Shown one piece after another: positions 54,891 through 64,000 of a stretch of DNA of 64,000 nt. How positions within the stretch are numbered: the first letter of the stretch is position 1; each line of letters begins with the position of its first letter. Both the position numbers and the translations under genes were made by a program. The notes beneath the pieces are model-generated. The model made no database searches. It was not told the DNA's origin and was given only the letters and a program-made list of their open reading frames with translations. Source of the stretch: Pleodorina starrii (lineage: Eukaryota; Chlorophyta; Chlorophyceae; Chlamydomonadales; Volvocaceae); NCBI GenBank assembly GCA_030267565.1, contig BRXU01000002.1, forward strand, positions 6,329,501 to 6,393,500, given 5' to 3'.

Positions 54891-56326
54891 TTGCCCTTGC
54901 ACAGTTGTGAACGACCTGTGTGTGGCGGTATCCGTCTCCCGTGTCGCCTGCCGCTCCCCGTGGCCTTGGCCTGAGACCCCTGTCCTTCCCGTAAGCCCAG
55001 GCTCGTCGTGCTGACTGACCTGGCCCGCGCGGGCCGAGCCTTCAACCTTGGTGTCCGGGGGCGGTGGCTCTGTTACTTGACGTGTGGGGCTGTTGCCCGG
55101 CAGCCGCAGGCCCAAGCCTTGTCTCCCCATCTCGGTGTTTGGCAACGGTCCTCGACTAGCGATGTTGAGGCGTGGCATGGTGTTGTTTTGCCTCGTTTCC
55201 AGAAGCCGCATGGTCCCGCTCATTGACAACAGGTGCGCCATAGCTCCGAGGATAAGTGTGACGAGCACTGTACGCCCTGGGCCCCAGTTTGCCATTATAC
55301 TAAATGTTGTCGCAGGCGTCTGCTTTGTCTGAATGCAGTTTGGCACCGAAACGCCAAGCATTTCGCTGTCATGAGCGTCATCATAAGCGTCGTCGTACCA
55401 CCGACACCCCATCGGTGAAGCCGCGCTTACAGCATGCCCTAGCGGGATGTCAGTAGTACTGATTGTATGCCGTTACGCTTATTTTTTAGGCCGCCTTAAG
55501 GCCATTGAACATGTTGCAACCGCTGCCGGCTGCGACCTATCTGATACTGAGCTTTTGTCAAACTGTCATATGCAACATAATTCCATGTCATGTTTGTTTA
55601 TGTGCCGGCGTACAAATTTGCTGAAGTTACCCTCTCAGGTCGCTATCCGTTTGTGAATGTATTGCGACCGGCGCCTGAGGTCGCGCCGCATCGTGCAATG
55701 CACGTTGTTTACAATGCGGCATTGACTGCAATTGAAAGACTTCATTGGAGGCGTTCTGGTCGCGCGCCGGTGGGTCGCTCGTCCATGGAGCCTTTGAATG
55801 GCTGCGACGTGGGCGTGCCTGGCTCTCCGACACGGAGGCAGCCATCAATAATATAGAATGCTGATTCCTAGAAATTTCGGTGGCCAGAAGTCGCAAAAGA
55901 CGAGTGCGTTTGGCGACACCACATTTTTTTGGGGGTATGCAGTCCCTTCGCAATCTACGATTGCTCCGGGAATTGCTCCGGGAACATCAGGGGGGGGGCA
56001 GGAAATCAAAAAAAATACCCCACGCTCGAAATCGAAAGCTTTTTGCATAAGGAGTCCAAATATGCTTTCAGAAGTGAATTTGGACCTGGGTATAAAAAGT
56101 TATGGCCTGTCAAAGTTGGTTGTACGGCAGGGGGGTGGGTGGGTGGGTATGGCTCTCGGAGACTTTCTTCCATACCCTTTCAAACTTTTTCTACAACGCT
56201 CAAAATGTAAAACTAACTTCACAAAGCAAGTCCTTGATGTCATATCTATCATTTCCCCATATCAGGGGCACTATAGCGTACTGCGTTAAGTCGGAACTTT
56301 GTGCATGCACATGTCGAGTGACGGCT
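54891..56326. other. Unassigned sequence with G-quadruplex motif
   Basis: No recognised gene. A TATA-like GTATAAAAAG lies near 56091. A run of G-tracts separated by single T (about 56130-56150) fits a G-quadruplex on the plus strand. Confidence 0.45.
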
Positions 56327-56602
56327 ATGGACGATAACGACAAACCTACATCTTCTCCCATAAATAAGAAGCCCCGAAAGGACGAGCATACTTTGGGTGC
56401 GGGTGGTGGTGCTTACGGGAACCCGGCTAGAGTGTCGCATCTGAAGGTGCCATGCCTCCGTGGGTGCGGAGCCCTCCTTCCGGAGAACATAAACGACGCA
56501 AACTTGGAGAGGCACCACGCTAGTGCAGCGTACAAGCAAGGGCGCGCAGACGGGAAGGCATGGAGTGATGCCGCCAAGTACTTCCCGAGTTCGCTTTCCT
56601 GA
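56327..56602 (+). CDS. Possible small protein, 91 aa, Cys/His motif
   Basis: ATG at 56327 to TGA at 56600-56602. The sequence is polar and basic at the N-terminus (a nuclear-localisation-like INKKPRK). A CLRGCG pair of cysteines is followed after 17 residues by HH (LERHHA), which resembles a C2HH-type zinc-binding unit. A TATA-like box sits about 235 bases upstream. I do not recognise a family. It could be part of a transposase or a chance ORF. The longer frame opening upstream at 56102 looks non-coding. Confidence 0.35.
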   Translation: MDDNDKPTSSPINKKPRKDEHTLGAGGGAYGNPARVSHLKVPCLRGCGALLPENINDANLERHHASAAYKQGRADGKAWSDAAKYFPSSLS

Positions 56603-56949
56603 CTACTGTCGATTGAAATGCATTTGACATGTTGAGACATTATTTTCGTGCAGTTGACTTTGGGATAAAACGGTTTGGTTGTTTGTTTGGAAGTGGACAA
56701 ACAAAGACATTACACCTCTCGGTCGGCACTCTTGACTTGCATTCGCGTACGTTTGTAAATATTCATGACCGAAATGACAGGATTTCGCTAGTTGCGATGG
56801 CGGTTTGCGAAAAACGCGTTAATTTGTCCTGTTTTACGACAACCGTACAGCATCGTACGGTACGGCAGGGGTGGGTGGGTGGTCTGGGGGGGGTCCGCCA
56901 ACATTTTTAGCGTGGGGTCTGAAACTAAATTTCTTACCCGCCCCCCTGG
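56603..56949. other. Unassigned sequence, second G-rich tract
   Basis: No gene seen. A TACGGCAGGGGTGGGTGGGTGG tract near 56866 resembles the G-rich tract at about 56126, as if related ends flank 56126-56890. Confidence 0.4.
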
Positions 56950-57010
56950 GAACATGGGCAATCCTACAGGGCGGGGCCCCCCTGGGCGCTTCGCGCTGGG
57001 GCCCCGCCCA
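56950..57010 (+). mobile_element. Hairpin element copy 15, terminal hairpin only
   Basis: Only the last 61 bases (ACATGGGCAATCC and the GC hairpin, ending CCCCGCCCA) remain. They join AAAACATTACC of a core, the same target site as at 37242/37243. Confidence 0.8.
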
Positions 57011-57047
57011 AAAACATTACCACATTCTCGATGTGTTAGATTTCTGT

Positions 57048-57117
57048 GCACCAGCCGAGAATCGAACTCGGGTCTGGTCCGTGGCAAGGACCTATGCTAC
57101 CACTATACCACTGGTGC
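57048..57117 (-). tRNA. tRNA-Gly(GCC)
   Basis: The tRNA sequence matches the intact form at 892-961 although the surroundings have diverged. Confidence 0.9.
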
Positions 57118-57676
57118 TGAACACTGCACATGTCCACTACATAAAAGATTTACTACCCTGTTTATACTTGCCAACAAACAATTGGCCTATGTTCATGCAA
57201 ACCTGGTGTACTTGCTGATAATTATCCAGGTCTTTATAAAGACATACACTGCCCAGTGAGGGGCTCAGATAGAACTCACAAACACAAGGTTAAGAGTCTT
57301 GCCCTCTTCCACTGAATGAGCTGAACAGGCACATTTTCAAACCTCGTACACACAGAGACATGTATGGAGTGTGCACCAATGGATGTGTTGCACAGAAAGG
57401 GACCAGACCAGATGTAGGGCTCAGCAGTGGCACAACCAGTAGGGTGCAAAAATGTTTCCCATTCAGATATACTGGATATCCAATCATGGATGCATCTTAC
57501 AAATACAAATAACCCACTACCCATGTCACTTACAAATTTCACACATCCCTCTTCCAGCTATTCACATGTGTAGTATGAATTTCCACTTATCATGCTCCCG
57601 AAATCCACCCAGCACCCAACATGTGCATGCCGAGTGAAGGACATGTTGCAGACATGTGTACATGAACACATATCCC

Positions 57677-57739
57677 GAGCCTATCAGGGATCAAATCTGG
57701 AATCTCCGGTTCCGTAGACCGGCGCTTTATCCATTAAGC
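57677..57739 (-). pseudogene. tRNA-Arg, truncated
   Basis: T-arm (with changes), anticodon loop CTACGGA and part of the D-arm are present. The 5' acceptor side is replaced by GCACCAGGAG. Confidence 0.8.
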
Positions 57740-57976
57740 GCACCAGGAGTGACGATCTTGGCACGCAGGCCCACATACAGCTCAATCAATAGGCCTCAGG
57801 GGCACAGGTAGAATTTATGTGCCAAAACATTGTGATGCTGGGTCATACATACATACTACACAGCTCACCATGGCCATGCCAGTCACCATTCCACATGAAA
57901 GCGTGATCCAATGGTACATTTCAGATAGTGTTTTTATGTGCAGGTCATCAGCATGGCAATGCATGGAGGATGCAAA

Positions 57977-58634
57977 CGGGTAACTGTGCCAGAGCGCTGG
58001 CCCTCACCGCCGATTCTGCCTATTCGACTCGGCTGGCTCGCCTCCCGCGAGGGCTGCTGCGCGCGGATGCCAGGAAACGGGGTTTTGCGGGGTTGACGGG
58101 CGCCTTGTGACGCCTGGTGGGCTCACCGTTGTGCCGCTCGGCGGCCTTACTCCTCCGTTACCTCCACCGGGGTATTTCGCGCCAAGGCCTTCACGATCTA
58201 CACAGGCATTCGAACTGGTCAGAGAACGGCGGTGGGTTGCAACAACGCGTCCATCTGGCGGCTGAAGCAGGTTTCTCGGTTGTCTCCCCGGGTATCCGAC
58301 CCGGCACATCATGCTAGAATTGGGGGTTGGCGTGTCAGTTCTATCCCGACAGGCGCCCCTTAGCTGGCGCCGGCTCCGACCGCGAAGATGGCATGCAAAC
58401 GATGTCGTCGTCTGGTTGCCGGCTGTGACCGCCCGTTGGCCTTCTACCCCGACGGAAAACAAGGCCGGCGGGAAAACTGTCCTGCATCGCGTGCTTTAGG
58501 GGTCAGATTCACGGCTCCTCAGCGCGGGTCCGGGTTCGGTCAAAGGTGGACCGCCCTTACCCCAGTTACACCGCCCGCGATAAGCGGCGGAAGAAAGACA
58601 AAAGAAATGATAAGAAACGGAATACACTTACCTT
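57977..58634. other. Unassigned sequence
   Basis: GC-rich with no recognised gene. A short frame from 58388 starts MACKRCRRLVAGCDRPLAFY and has paired cysteines, but it soon runs into the MITE and I would not annotate it. Confidence 0.4.
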
Positions 58635-58644
58635 GGTCTCCATC

Positions 58645-58888
58645 AGGGTGGCTATCTTCAGATATGAATATATATTCGGGGGAAAATTTTGGAAATCTGA
58701 AGATACTTTTGCCGTGCAAAAAGTTGAAGGTTTAGATAATCTGGCCCCACAGGTGGGCATGATATCTCCCGGGGCCGTGTTTGGCCGGGAAAATCGCCTC
58801 CTAGACAGATTCTGACAGATACTCTCAGCACTTCTGAGCCAGGAGTATCTCTGGCCGTAGATACTCAGCAAAATAAGATAGCCACCCT
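58645..58888. mobile_element. MITE, 244 bp, with 14-bp TIRs and 10-bp target duplication
   Basis: AGGGTGGCTATCTT at 58645-58658 is the exact inverse of AAGATAGCCACCCT at 58875-58888. The direct repeat GGTCTCCATC flanks it at 58635-58644 and 58889-58898. A 9-10 bp duplication fits Mutator-like transposons. The element is too short to encode anything. Confidence 0.85.
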
Positions 58889-58898
58889 GGTCTCCATC

Positions 58899-59403
58899 GT
58901 CGAGGCGCTCCTCTAGCAGTCCACTTGAAGTCGTGATGGTAGGGTTTGGGGCGTCGTCTTGAGGCTTACCGAAAGATTCCTACAGGTGGACGCAAATTGC
59001 TAGGTGTATTGGGCGCAGTCTGCATGCGGTCACGGCTCACTTGCGGGAGGAAGCCTCCAATTGTCGTACGGCCGTTGTCCCGAGCAATTAAGTCCCTGTA
59101 ATTCCGAAAATGCCGTCCGTGTGACCTCATCGGCCACGTTTCTGTAAGTTAAATCAGCCATATTTATTCCTAAAGAGGCATATATCATATATTACCGCGG
59201 CTGACTACGGTTTGGCGCAGAGTGAGAATTTTGCGTCGTTTGCGTCATTTGCGTCTGGGCCCTAGGGGGTCGGGCAGGCTGTACGACACGTGTCCGGGCC
59301 GACTCAGAGGGTGAACAGGAAGACTCAGCGAGTGTTGCATGGGCTCTATTAAATTTATTGATTGCGGTGTTGGACTATATGAGTGGGCTGGGGACTCAAT
59401 AGG
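58899..59403. other. Unassigned sequence
   Basis: No gene or repeat structure seen. The first GCGTCATTTGCGTC motifs of the following minisatellite appear near 59235. Confidence 0.45.
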
Positions 59404-59820
59404 ACCCTAAGTGGTTTGCGTCATTTGTGTCGTTTGCGTCACCTAAGTGGGGGTCCCAGGGGGTGAGGGGCCTGTACGACAGGGAGGGGCGGGGAGGGGT
59501 AAGTGAGGAGCAGACTCATTAAGTGGGGTGGGGGGACGCAATGAGTGGGGCCAGACTCTATTAATTGGTTTGCGTCATTTGCGTCGTTTGCGTCACCTAA
59601 GTGGGGGTCCCAGGGGGTGAGGGGACTGTACGACAGGGAGGAGCGGGGAGGGGTAAGTGAGACGCAGACTAATTAAGTGGGGTGGGGTGACGCAATGAGT
59701 GGGGACAGACTCTCCTAAGTGGTTTGCGTCACTTGCGTCATTTGCGTCACCTAAGTGGGGGTTCCAGGGGGCCAGGGGACTGTACGACAGGGAGGGGTAA
59801 GTGAGACGCAGACTCATTAA
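59404..59820. repeat. Minisatellite, period about 154 bp
   Basis: The segment CACCTAAGTGGGG recurs at 59440, 59594 and 59748. Each unit carries TTTGCGTCATTTGCGTC, a GGGAGGGG tract and CTGTACGACAGGGAGG. Confidence 0.8.
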
Positions 59821-59839
59821 GTGGGGTGGGGGGACGCAA

Positions 59840-60030
59840 AATAGAGTGGGTTGCATCGATTGAGTGTGGGGCTGGACGCAATGACTGGGCCGGGGACTCA
59901 ATACCGGTAGAGTGGGTTGTGTCGATTGAGTGTGGGGCTGGACGCAATGAGTGGGCCGGGGACTCAATAGAGTGGGTTGCGTCTTTTAAGTGTGGGGCTG
60001 GACGCAATGAGTGGGCCGGGGACTCAATGT
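59840..60030. repeat. Minisatellite, period about 60-66 bp
   Basis: Three units start GAGTGGGTTG near 59844, 59910 and 59969, each containing TGTGGGGCTGGACGCAATGA and GGGGACTCAAT. The repeated peptide that can be translated from it is a by-product. Confidence 0.8.
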
Positions 60031-60099
60031 TGAGTCTAAAACACCAGACGCAGACTGAGTCTGGCCTCTTGACGCAAAAGCAGACTTAGGCCAGACTTA

Positions 60100-61140
60100 G
60101 GCCAGACTTGGGCCCTGTTCCGAAGTGATTTTGACTCCAGTGGCTTTATGTGGCGGGTTGCTGTGACCGCCGTACGCTACAACCGCTCACCTCGTGCTCT
60201 TCAGCACTCTGCATTTCTCTTATCAGCAGTTCTGACTGCCATGCCCCCATTCAGTCGGACATTCTTAAAGCTTACAACATCATGCAACCGAAATTCACAC
60301 AGCACCCAACATTTGAATGCCGTGTAAAGGCCATATTAGCAGATGTAGACATGTGAATGTAGACCCATTATCCCGAGCCTATCAGGGATCGAATCTGGAA
60401 TCTCCGGTTCCGTAGACCGGCGCATCATCCATAAGCCATAGGCTCTTATCCGAATCCAGGCACCTGATGAGCACCGGGAACGTGATGGGAAAATTGACGA
60501 CCTTGGCAGGGCCACAGCTCTGTCGAGAGCAAGCGTGGGTGATACGAATGCGCGGTTGGACGCAACAGGTCGTGAATGATGGTTGAATGTGGAACGGACT
60601 AACCTAGCGGCAGACAACGCTGAAGTGTGTGAAACTAGCTTGCTCCCGCATGAGCAAGACGTAAATATTCGGGTTGAAGTCAATTGCTTGTAGCACAGAC
60701 CGCGGCTCGCTGAGCCATTAGTTTGCGCAGCACCATCGAATGCCCGAGCGCTATGGCCGCGAAACGGAGAGAAACAAGATAAATACGTAATGACGGCTAT
60801 AACTGACTTAGGGCAAGCGCGATAGTGCGGACGCAAAGCAATTGGCGGTTATTAATAACACGCCTCGGTGGTGTTATGTGTCCCATGGGTCAATGGGTGC
60901 CGAGACATCCAAATGTTGGTTTAATGTATACTATGATGCTGCGAACCACCAGCAGCATATGTTAGGGAAATCGCGACGGTGCGATATGCCAGGATATGCC
61001 CGATGAAATTAGGGAAAAGAAGCAGCTGGTGGCAGACGCAAGTAAGGGAATTATGTTGGCAGTCTAATGACGCAATAGGTCGTACAGGCTTGAACAGTTG
61101 AGGTACGAGGGCGAAGTACGCCGGTACAATGACGCGGGAA
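60100..61140. other. Unassigned sequence around a tRNA-Arg pseudogene
   Basis: Apart from the tRNA remnant at 60375-60445 I see no gene. Short open frames on both strands lack any recognisable motif. Confidence 0.45.
60375..60445 (-). pseudogene. tRNA-Arg(ACG)-like, degenerate
   Basis: The acceptor GAGCCTA/TAGGCTC pairs fully and loop CTACGGA (anticodon ACG) is intact. The T-stem has mismatches at both ends and the D-arm has lost a base. It is a dispersed relative of the array copies. Confidence 0.7.
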
Positions 61141-61200
61141 TGACGTCATCGGGCCCTAGGATGGCGTGTTGGGCCTTATGTGCCATGAGTATATAAGGCG
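61141..61200 (+). promoter_or_regulatory. Candidate Pol II promoter (CRE-like site and TATA box)
   Basis: A TGACGTCA palindrome begins at 61141 and TATATAAG lies at 61190-61197, on the same side as the recombinase coding region 740 bases downstream. It could be an element promoter or LTR. No LTR was identified. Confidence 0.5.
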
Positions 61201-61938
61201 GTGGTCCGTAGCCATTCGCTGCTGTAGTTCAATTGCGCCCGCCGTACTCAGGCTAAATTGAGTTTGGCCTGTGTGCCCATAGGCGTCAGGTCTACCCGTA
61301 CCCCTGCTCTATAGCGTGCAGCCCTTACTGGGCGGGGTGAGTGGGTCTGGCGCGAACGGGGAGGTGAGCCTCTCATACGGCGGGTTATCTCACTCGCTAG
61401 ATACCTCAATATTGCCACTACAGGCTCCGGTGCGGATGTTGCGAGCGGTACGTCCAAGGGTTGTTGAAACACTCGCAGTACCATCTCGCTCGCAGCCGGG
61501 TTGTCGGGCTTCTTCAGCTTGGTTTAACTCTCCTGGTTGCAGGGTATCTCCGACGCTGGCGGGGTTTCCAGCCCCGCTGGCTCCCGTGATGGGTCACTGT
61601 CTCGCGGGTCGTCGGCTGTTCCCTTGTTGCTTGACCTCTCCCAACCTGGCTTGGGCTTGGCTCTGGACCTGGGACAGGTGGGTTTGCTTCTGTTCGATCG
61701 GCTTCTTGAAGCACCGAAGGCTGACTCCTGGTGGTCTGTTCGGGCTTGTGGATAGGTCACGGAGGTCTCTGCTGCCGGGCGTGATTCGCCGCCGGCACGC
61801 CTCGTGGACTTTCGGCTTCCTGCCGCTGCCCCGGTGTCCGGGCCGTGCTCCCCTTCGCCTATGTACTGTGATACCGGTGAGACTCGTATGCTCGCGTGTC
61901 TGCTGGGGCTCGTTCTCACTTGCGTGTTGGTGGTGTAG
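61201..61938 (+). other. Leader or intron-containing region upstream of the recombinase frame
   Basis: The open frames across here are composition-driven (Trp, Cys and Leu rich) and I do not accept them as protein. An in-frame stop at 61936-61938 limits the recombinase frame. Confidence 0.45.
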
Positions 61939-62437
61939 GCTCGGCCGACCTTTGCTGGGCTTCGCCTGGCTCGCGTGTCTCAGCTACCCCGTCGCACGGA
62001 GCCGCCGCCGCTTCCGGGTTATTACTCACGGGGGCTGGTTAAGGCGCAAGGGGTGATGGACGCCGCGCTTGCCGACACCACCCGCCGTCGTCAGGAGGCG
62101 GCCGCCTCCGAGTTGTCCTCGTGGGTCAACGGCGTCGGCGAGGGGGTGTGGCTGGGCAACGTCACACCCGAATACCTGCTGGTCTACTTGGTGGAGAGGT
62201 GGGAGCCAAACCACCCGGGCCGCAAGCAACCGGAACCCGGCCCGGACGCAGTGCAGGGCGTACTGTCTTCGCACAGCGGCTGGTTTATGCGGCTTGGCCG
62301 CGTGGGCCCTTACAACCCCATCACGGGTGAGGGCAATCCTTGCGACAGCCCTTGGGTCTCCGACTACCGTGCGGGCTACAAGCGGCTGCAGATGTTGGCT
62401 GTGTACGAGGAGGTCTCCGTGGTGCCGCTCCCACCCG
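61939..62437 (+). CDS. Tyrosine-recombinase-like protein, N-terminal part (split by insertion)
   Basis: The frame is open from 61939 to the hairpin-element insertion after 62437. No ATG occurs before about residue 39, so the true start may lie beyond an intron. Visible segments include SSWVNGVGEGVWLGNVTPEY, YLVERW and SPWVSDYRAGYKRLQML, in a layout like the SAM/core-binding N-domain of tyrosine recombinases. After the insertion the frame resumes at 63640 exactly in phase. It is probably the recombinase of a DIRS- or Crypton-like element. Confidence 0.6.
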
Positions 62438-63639
62438 ACAAGGGGTTGGTGTCGGCTTCCTTGAAGCCGGAAAAAGGGCGGGGCCCCACTAAATCCGTAC
62501 GGGTTATTAAGTTGTGTGCTAGGGCGGCGAGGGTGTCAAGTGTGAGAGTGTCCTGACAGTCCTGCTGTTATTAGACAGCCAGAGCTTTTTCCCGAAATGC
62601 CTGCTAGCCGAGTCGTTAGCAAGGCCTGCCGGCGCCGCGCGAAGCGCGTCATCCCGTCGGGTGCATGAGCGCATGTGCGCATCGACCGAAATACGGCATT
62701 TCCAAAGCGAGCGGCGAGGGCGTCAACTGTGAGAGTGCGGCGTGTCGACATTCCTGCTGATAGGCAGCCAGAGCTTTATATCTGAAATGCCTGCGGCTTC
62801 AGCAATCCGACCCATGTTTAGCATCGCGCGCCGTCTCGGCACTGTGCAACTCTTCCGGCCAGCGCATTGGCTGAAGTAGACATGGAGTGTATCATTTACA
62901 CATCACGCAGGCTGACTTGCCAATAGAAGGACAGCGGAACTGTTTGCGAGGGTAGCGACGACGTGCAGTTGCCGACGAGAGTGCACAGGCTTCGCTACTG
63001 AGGTATTCGCCGTAGAGGAGGCTTGACTGCTATAACATTAGGACAGGGAATGTAGAAGTCCATCCCCTAGGTTGCCGACTGGACTTGTTGGGCGGCCCGC
63101 AGAAGACCGCTGCATAGGGCTGCATCGTGCGTGCATCGGCGGCTTGGCGTCCAACAACCAGCAGTTTGCCCCTCATGGTTTGCTCCTTGCAACCTTTGTA
63201 ATAGCAATATGCGTCAAGACGATCGGACCGGCTAGCAGAGCTGCTGTGGTGTGGTCGCGGGAAGAATGTTCGCAATGCAAACATAGTTTGTTTCCGAAAC
63301 GAAGATTCATTTCACGCCGTCATGTCAGAATTCCTCTTTGAGAAACGATGAATCTTCTGGAATTAATTATAGGCCGAGAGGTGATGGTTTGACCTCGGCC
63401 TCGGTCCATGGAGACTGCCAAACTGGTTTGTACTCATGCGATGTTGGGTTCCAATAATAAATTTACCGTGCAATAAAGAATGTAATCTTTTACTTATGCA
63501 GACTTTCCGTTGACCGAAAGTCTACACTTGTCCAATTACTTCCCAGAACCCAGAACCCAGAACCCAGAACCCAGACACGGACATGGGCAATCCTACAGGG
63601 CGGGGCCCCCCTGGGCGCTTCGCGCTGGGGCCCCGCCCA
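62438..63639 (+). mobile_element. Hairpin element copy 16, long type, complete, inside recombinase ORF
   Basis: Representative full copy, 1202 bp. It starts ACAAGGGGTTGGTG, followed by hairpin CGGCTTC-CTT-GAAGCCG and AAAAAGGGCGGGGCCCC. The middle is non-coding and AT/GC mixed. Near the right end are four CAGAACC heptamers (about 63543-63573) and CACGGACATGGGCAATCC. A long hairpin ends it (GGGCGGGGCCCC, loop with GCGC-TTC-GCGC, GGGGCCCCGCCC), then A. The target is CCCG|AAAAG with no duplication. The ends share the subterminal inverted repeat GGGCGGGGCCCC. There is no protein, so it must be moved by something else. Confidence 0.9.
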
Positions 63640-64000
63640 AAAAGTACGAGCGCTTGTGCGAGTACTTGTTGGGCCAGGTGGAGGCGGCGCCGGACGCCCG
63701 CACGGAGTTGCTCTACTGCCGCAACCTGCTCTGCGCGCAGTTCATGTACCAGACTGCATCGCGCGGTTTCGACACTGGCCGGCTGGGGCTGGGCGACTAC
63801 TGCGATCCGGCGCAACCCAACCTGCCAGACGGGCGGCTACCTCTGCCGCCGCCGTGGGACTGGGCGGCTGGAAAGTCGTACGTGCTGTGCGTGCGGCAGC
63901 GCGCCACCAAGACCTTTCGGCTCCAGCAAGCTCCCGCTGCATATCTGCCGCCGAACTTCGCTCGCCCGGCGCTGTGCTTTCCCCAGACGCTGGCTCGCTA
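63640..64000 (+). CDS. Tyrosine-recombinase-like protein, middle part (runs off window)
   Basis: The frame is open from the insertion to the window end (119 codons). RNLLCAQFMYQTASRGFDTG, followed directly by RLGLGDYCD, has the length and pattern of the first catalytic box of tyrosine recombinases (TGLRxSELxxLxxxD), with an Arg in the expected place. The remaining catalytic residues (HxxR, Tyr) would lie beyond 64000. Family assignment is tentative. Confidence 0.6.

Larger units (their letters stand above)
57011..57976 (-). repeat. Degenerate array core with deletions
   Basis: An older, more diverged core. It has an intact-looking tRNA-Gly and the Lys-like sequence, a truncated tRNA-Arg, a large deletion after it, and an end at GAGGATGCAAAC. 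Confidence 0.82.

Noticed and set aside
54279..55412. 377-codon minus-strand open frame
   Set aside because: It follows a degenerate CT-rich minisatellite, has no domain pattern and is rich in Arg, Gly and Thr from composition alone.
61316..62056. 246-codon plus-strand open frame
   Set aside because: Cys, Trp and Leu bias and lack of motifs suggest chance in GC-rich DNA. The recombinase frame overlaps it at the end.
62438..63639. Canonical Helitron
   Set aside because: No 5' TC or 3' CTRR end and no A|T target. Only the Helentron-like variant remains plausible.

Overview
The window looks like nuclear DNA of a eukaryotic green alga, most likely a volvocine chlorophyte (Chlamydomonas/Volvox/Gonium relatives). 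Three things point there: eukaryotic-type tRNA genes, chromovirus-type Ty3/gypsy retroelements, and a GC-rich retroelement carrying PHD-finger and methyltransferase-like domains of a kind I associate with volvocine genomes. The species call is inference. I see no ordinary single-copy host gene. The window is almost entirely tandem repeats and mobile elements.

Region 1 (1-40233) is a tandem array built on a core of about 1.52 kb. Each core carries, all on the minus strand, tRNA-Arg(ACG), a tRNA-Lys(CTT)-like sequence and tRNA-Gly(GCC). Between 1 and 22225 most cores are separated by a 1.0-1.25 kb non-coding element with hairpin ends, here called the hairpin element. Between 22226 and 35935 nine cores are joined head to tail without it, so they serve as natural empty sites. 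The hairpin element also occurs nested in itself, inside cores and inside a recombinase ORF. In every case where both junctions are readable the target reads G|AAAA and no target-site duplication is seen. One array unit is broken by a 5'-truncated Ty3/gypsy element (10503-12333: integrase, chromodomain and one LTR). Another is broken by a 1.1 kb non-coding insertion (37552-38669).

Region 2 (40234-51856) is a large, decayed Ty3/gypsy element on the minus strand. In reading order it has gag with a zinc knuckle, a retropepsin, an Arg/Ser-rich linker, a second retropepsin-like domain, proline-rich linkers, reverse transcriptase, RNase H, a cytosine-methyltransferase-like domain without its catalytic Cys, an integrase C-terminal stub, a PHD finger, a Tudor-like stretch and an adenine/N4-type methyltransferase-like fold. 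The integrase catalytic core is missing and several frame changes break the polyprotein.

Region 3 (51857-61938) holds array remnants, a truncated hairpin element, degenerate minisatellites, a small MITE with a 10-bp target duplication, one possible small ORF and long stretches where I recognise nothing. Region 4 (61939-64000) is a tyrosine-recombinase-like coding region, probably from a mobile element, split cleanly by a hairpin element. Taken together the genes are selfish: repeated tRNA cassettes with drifting tRNA copies, retroelement polyproteins and a recombinase, rearranged by element insertion and by unequal recombination between repeats.
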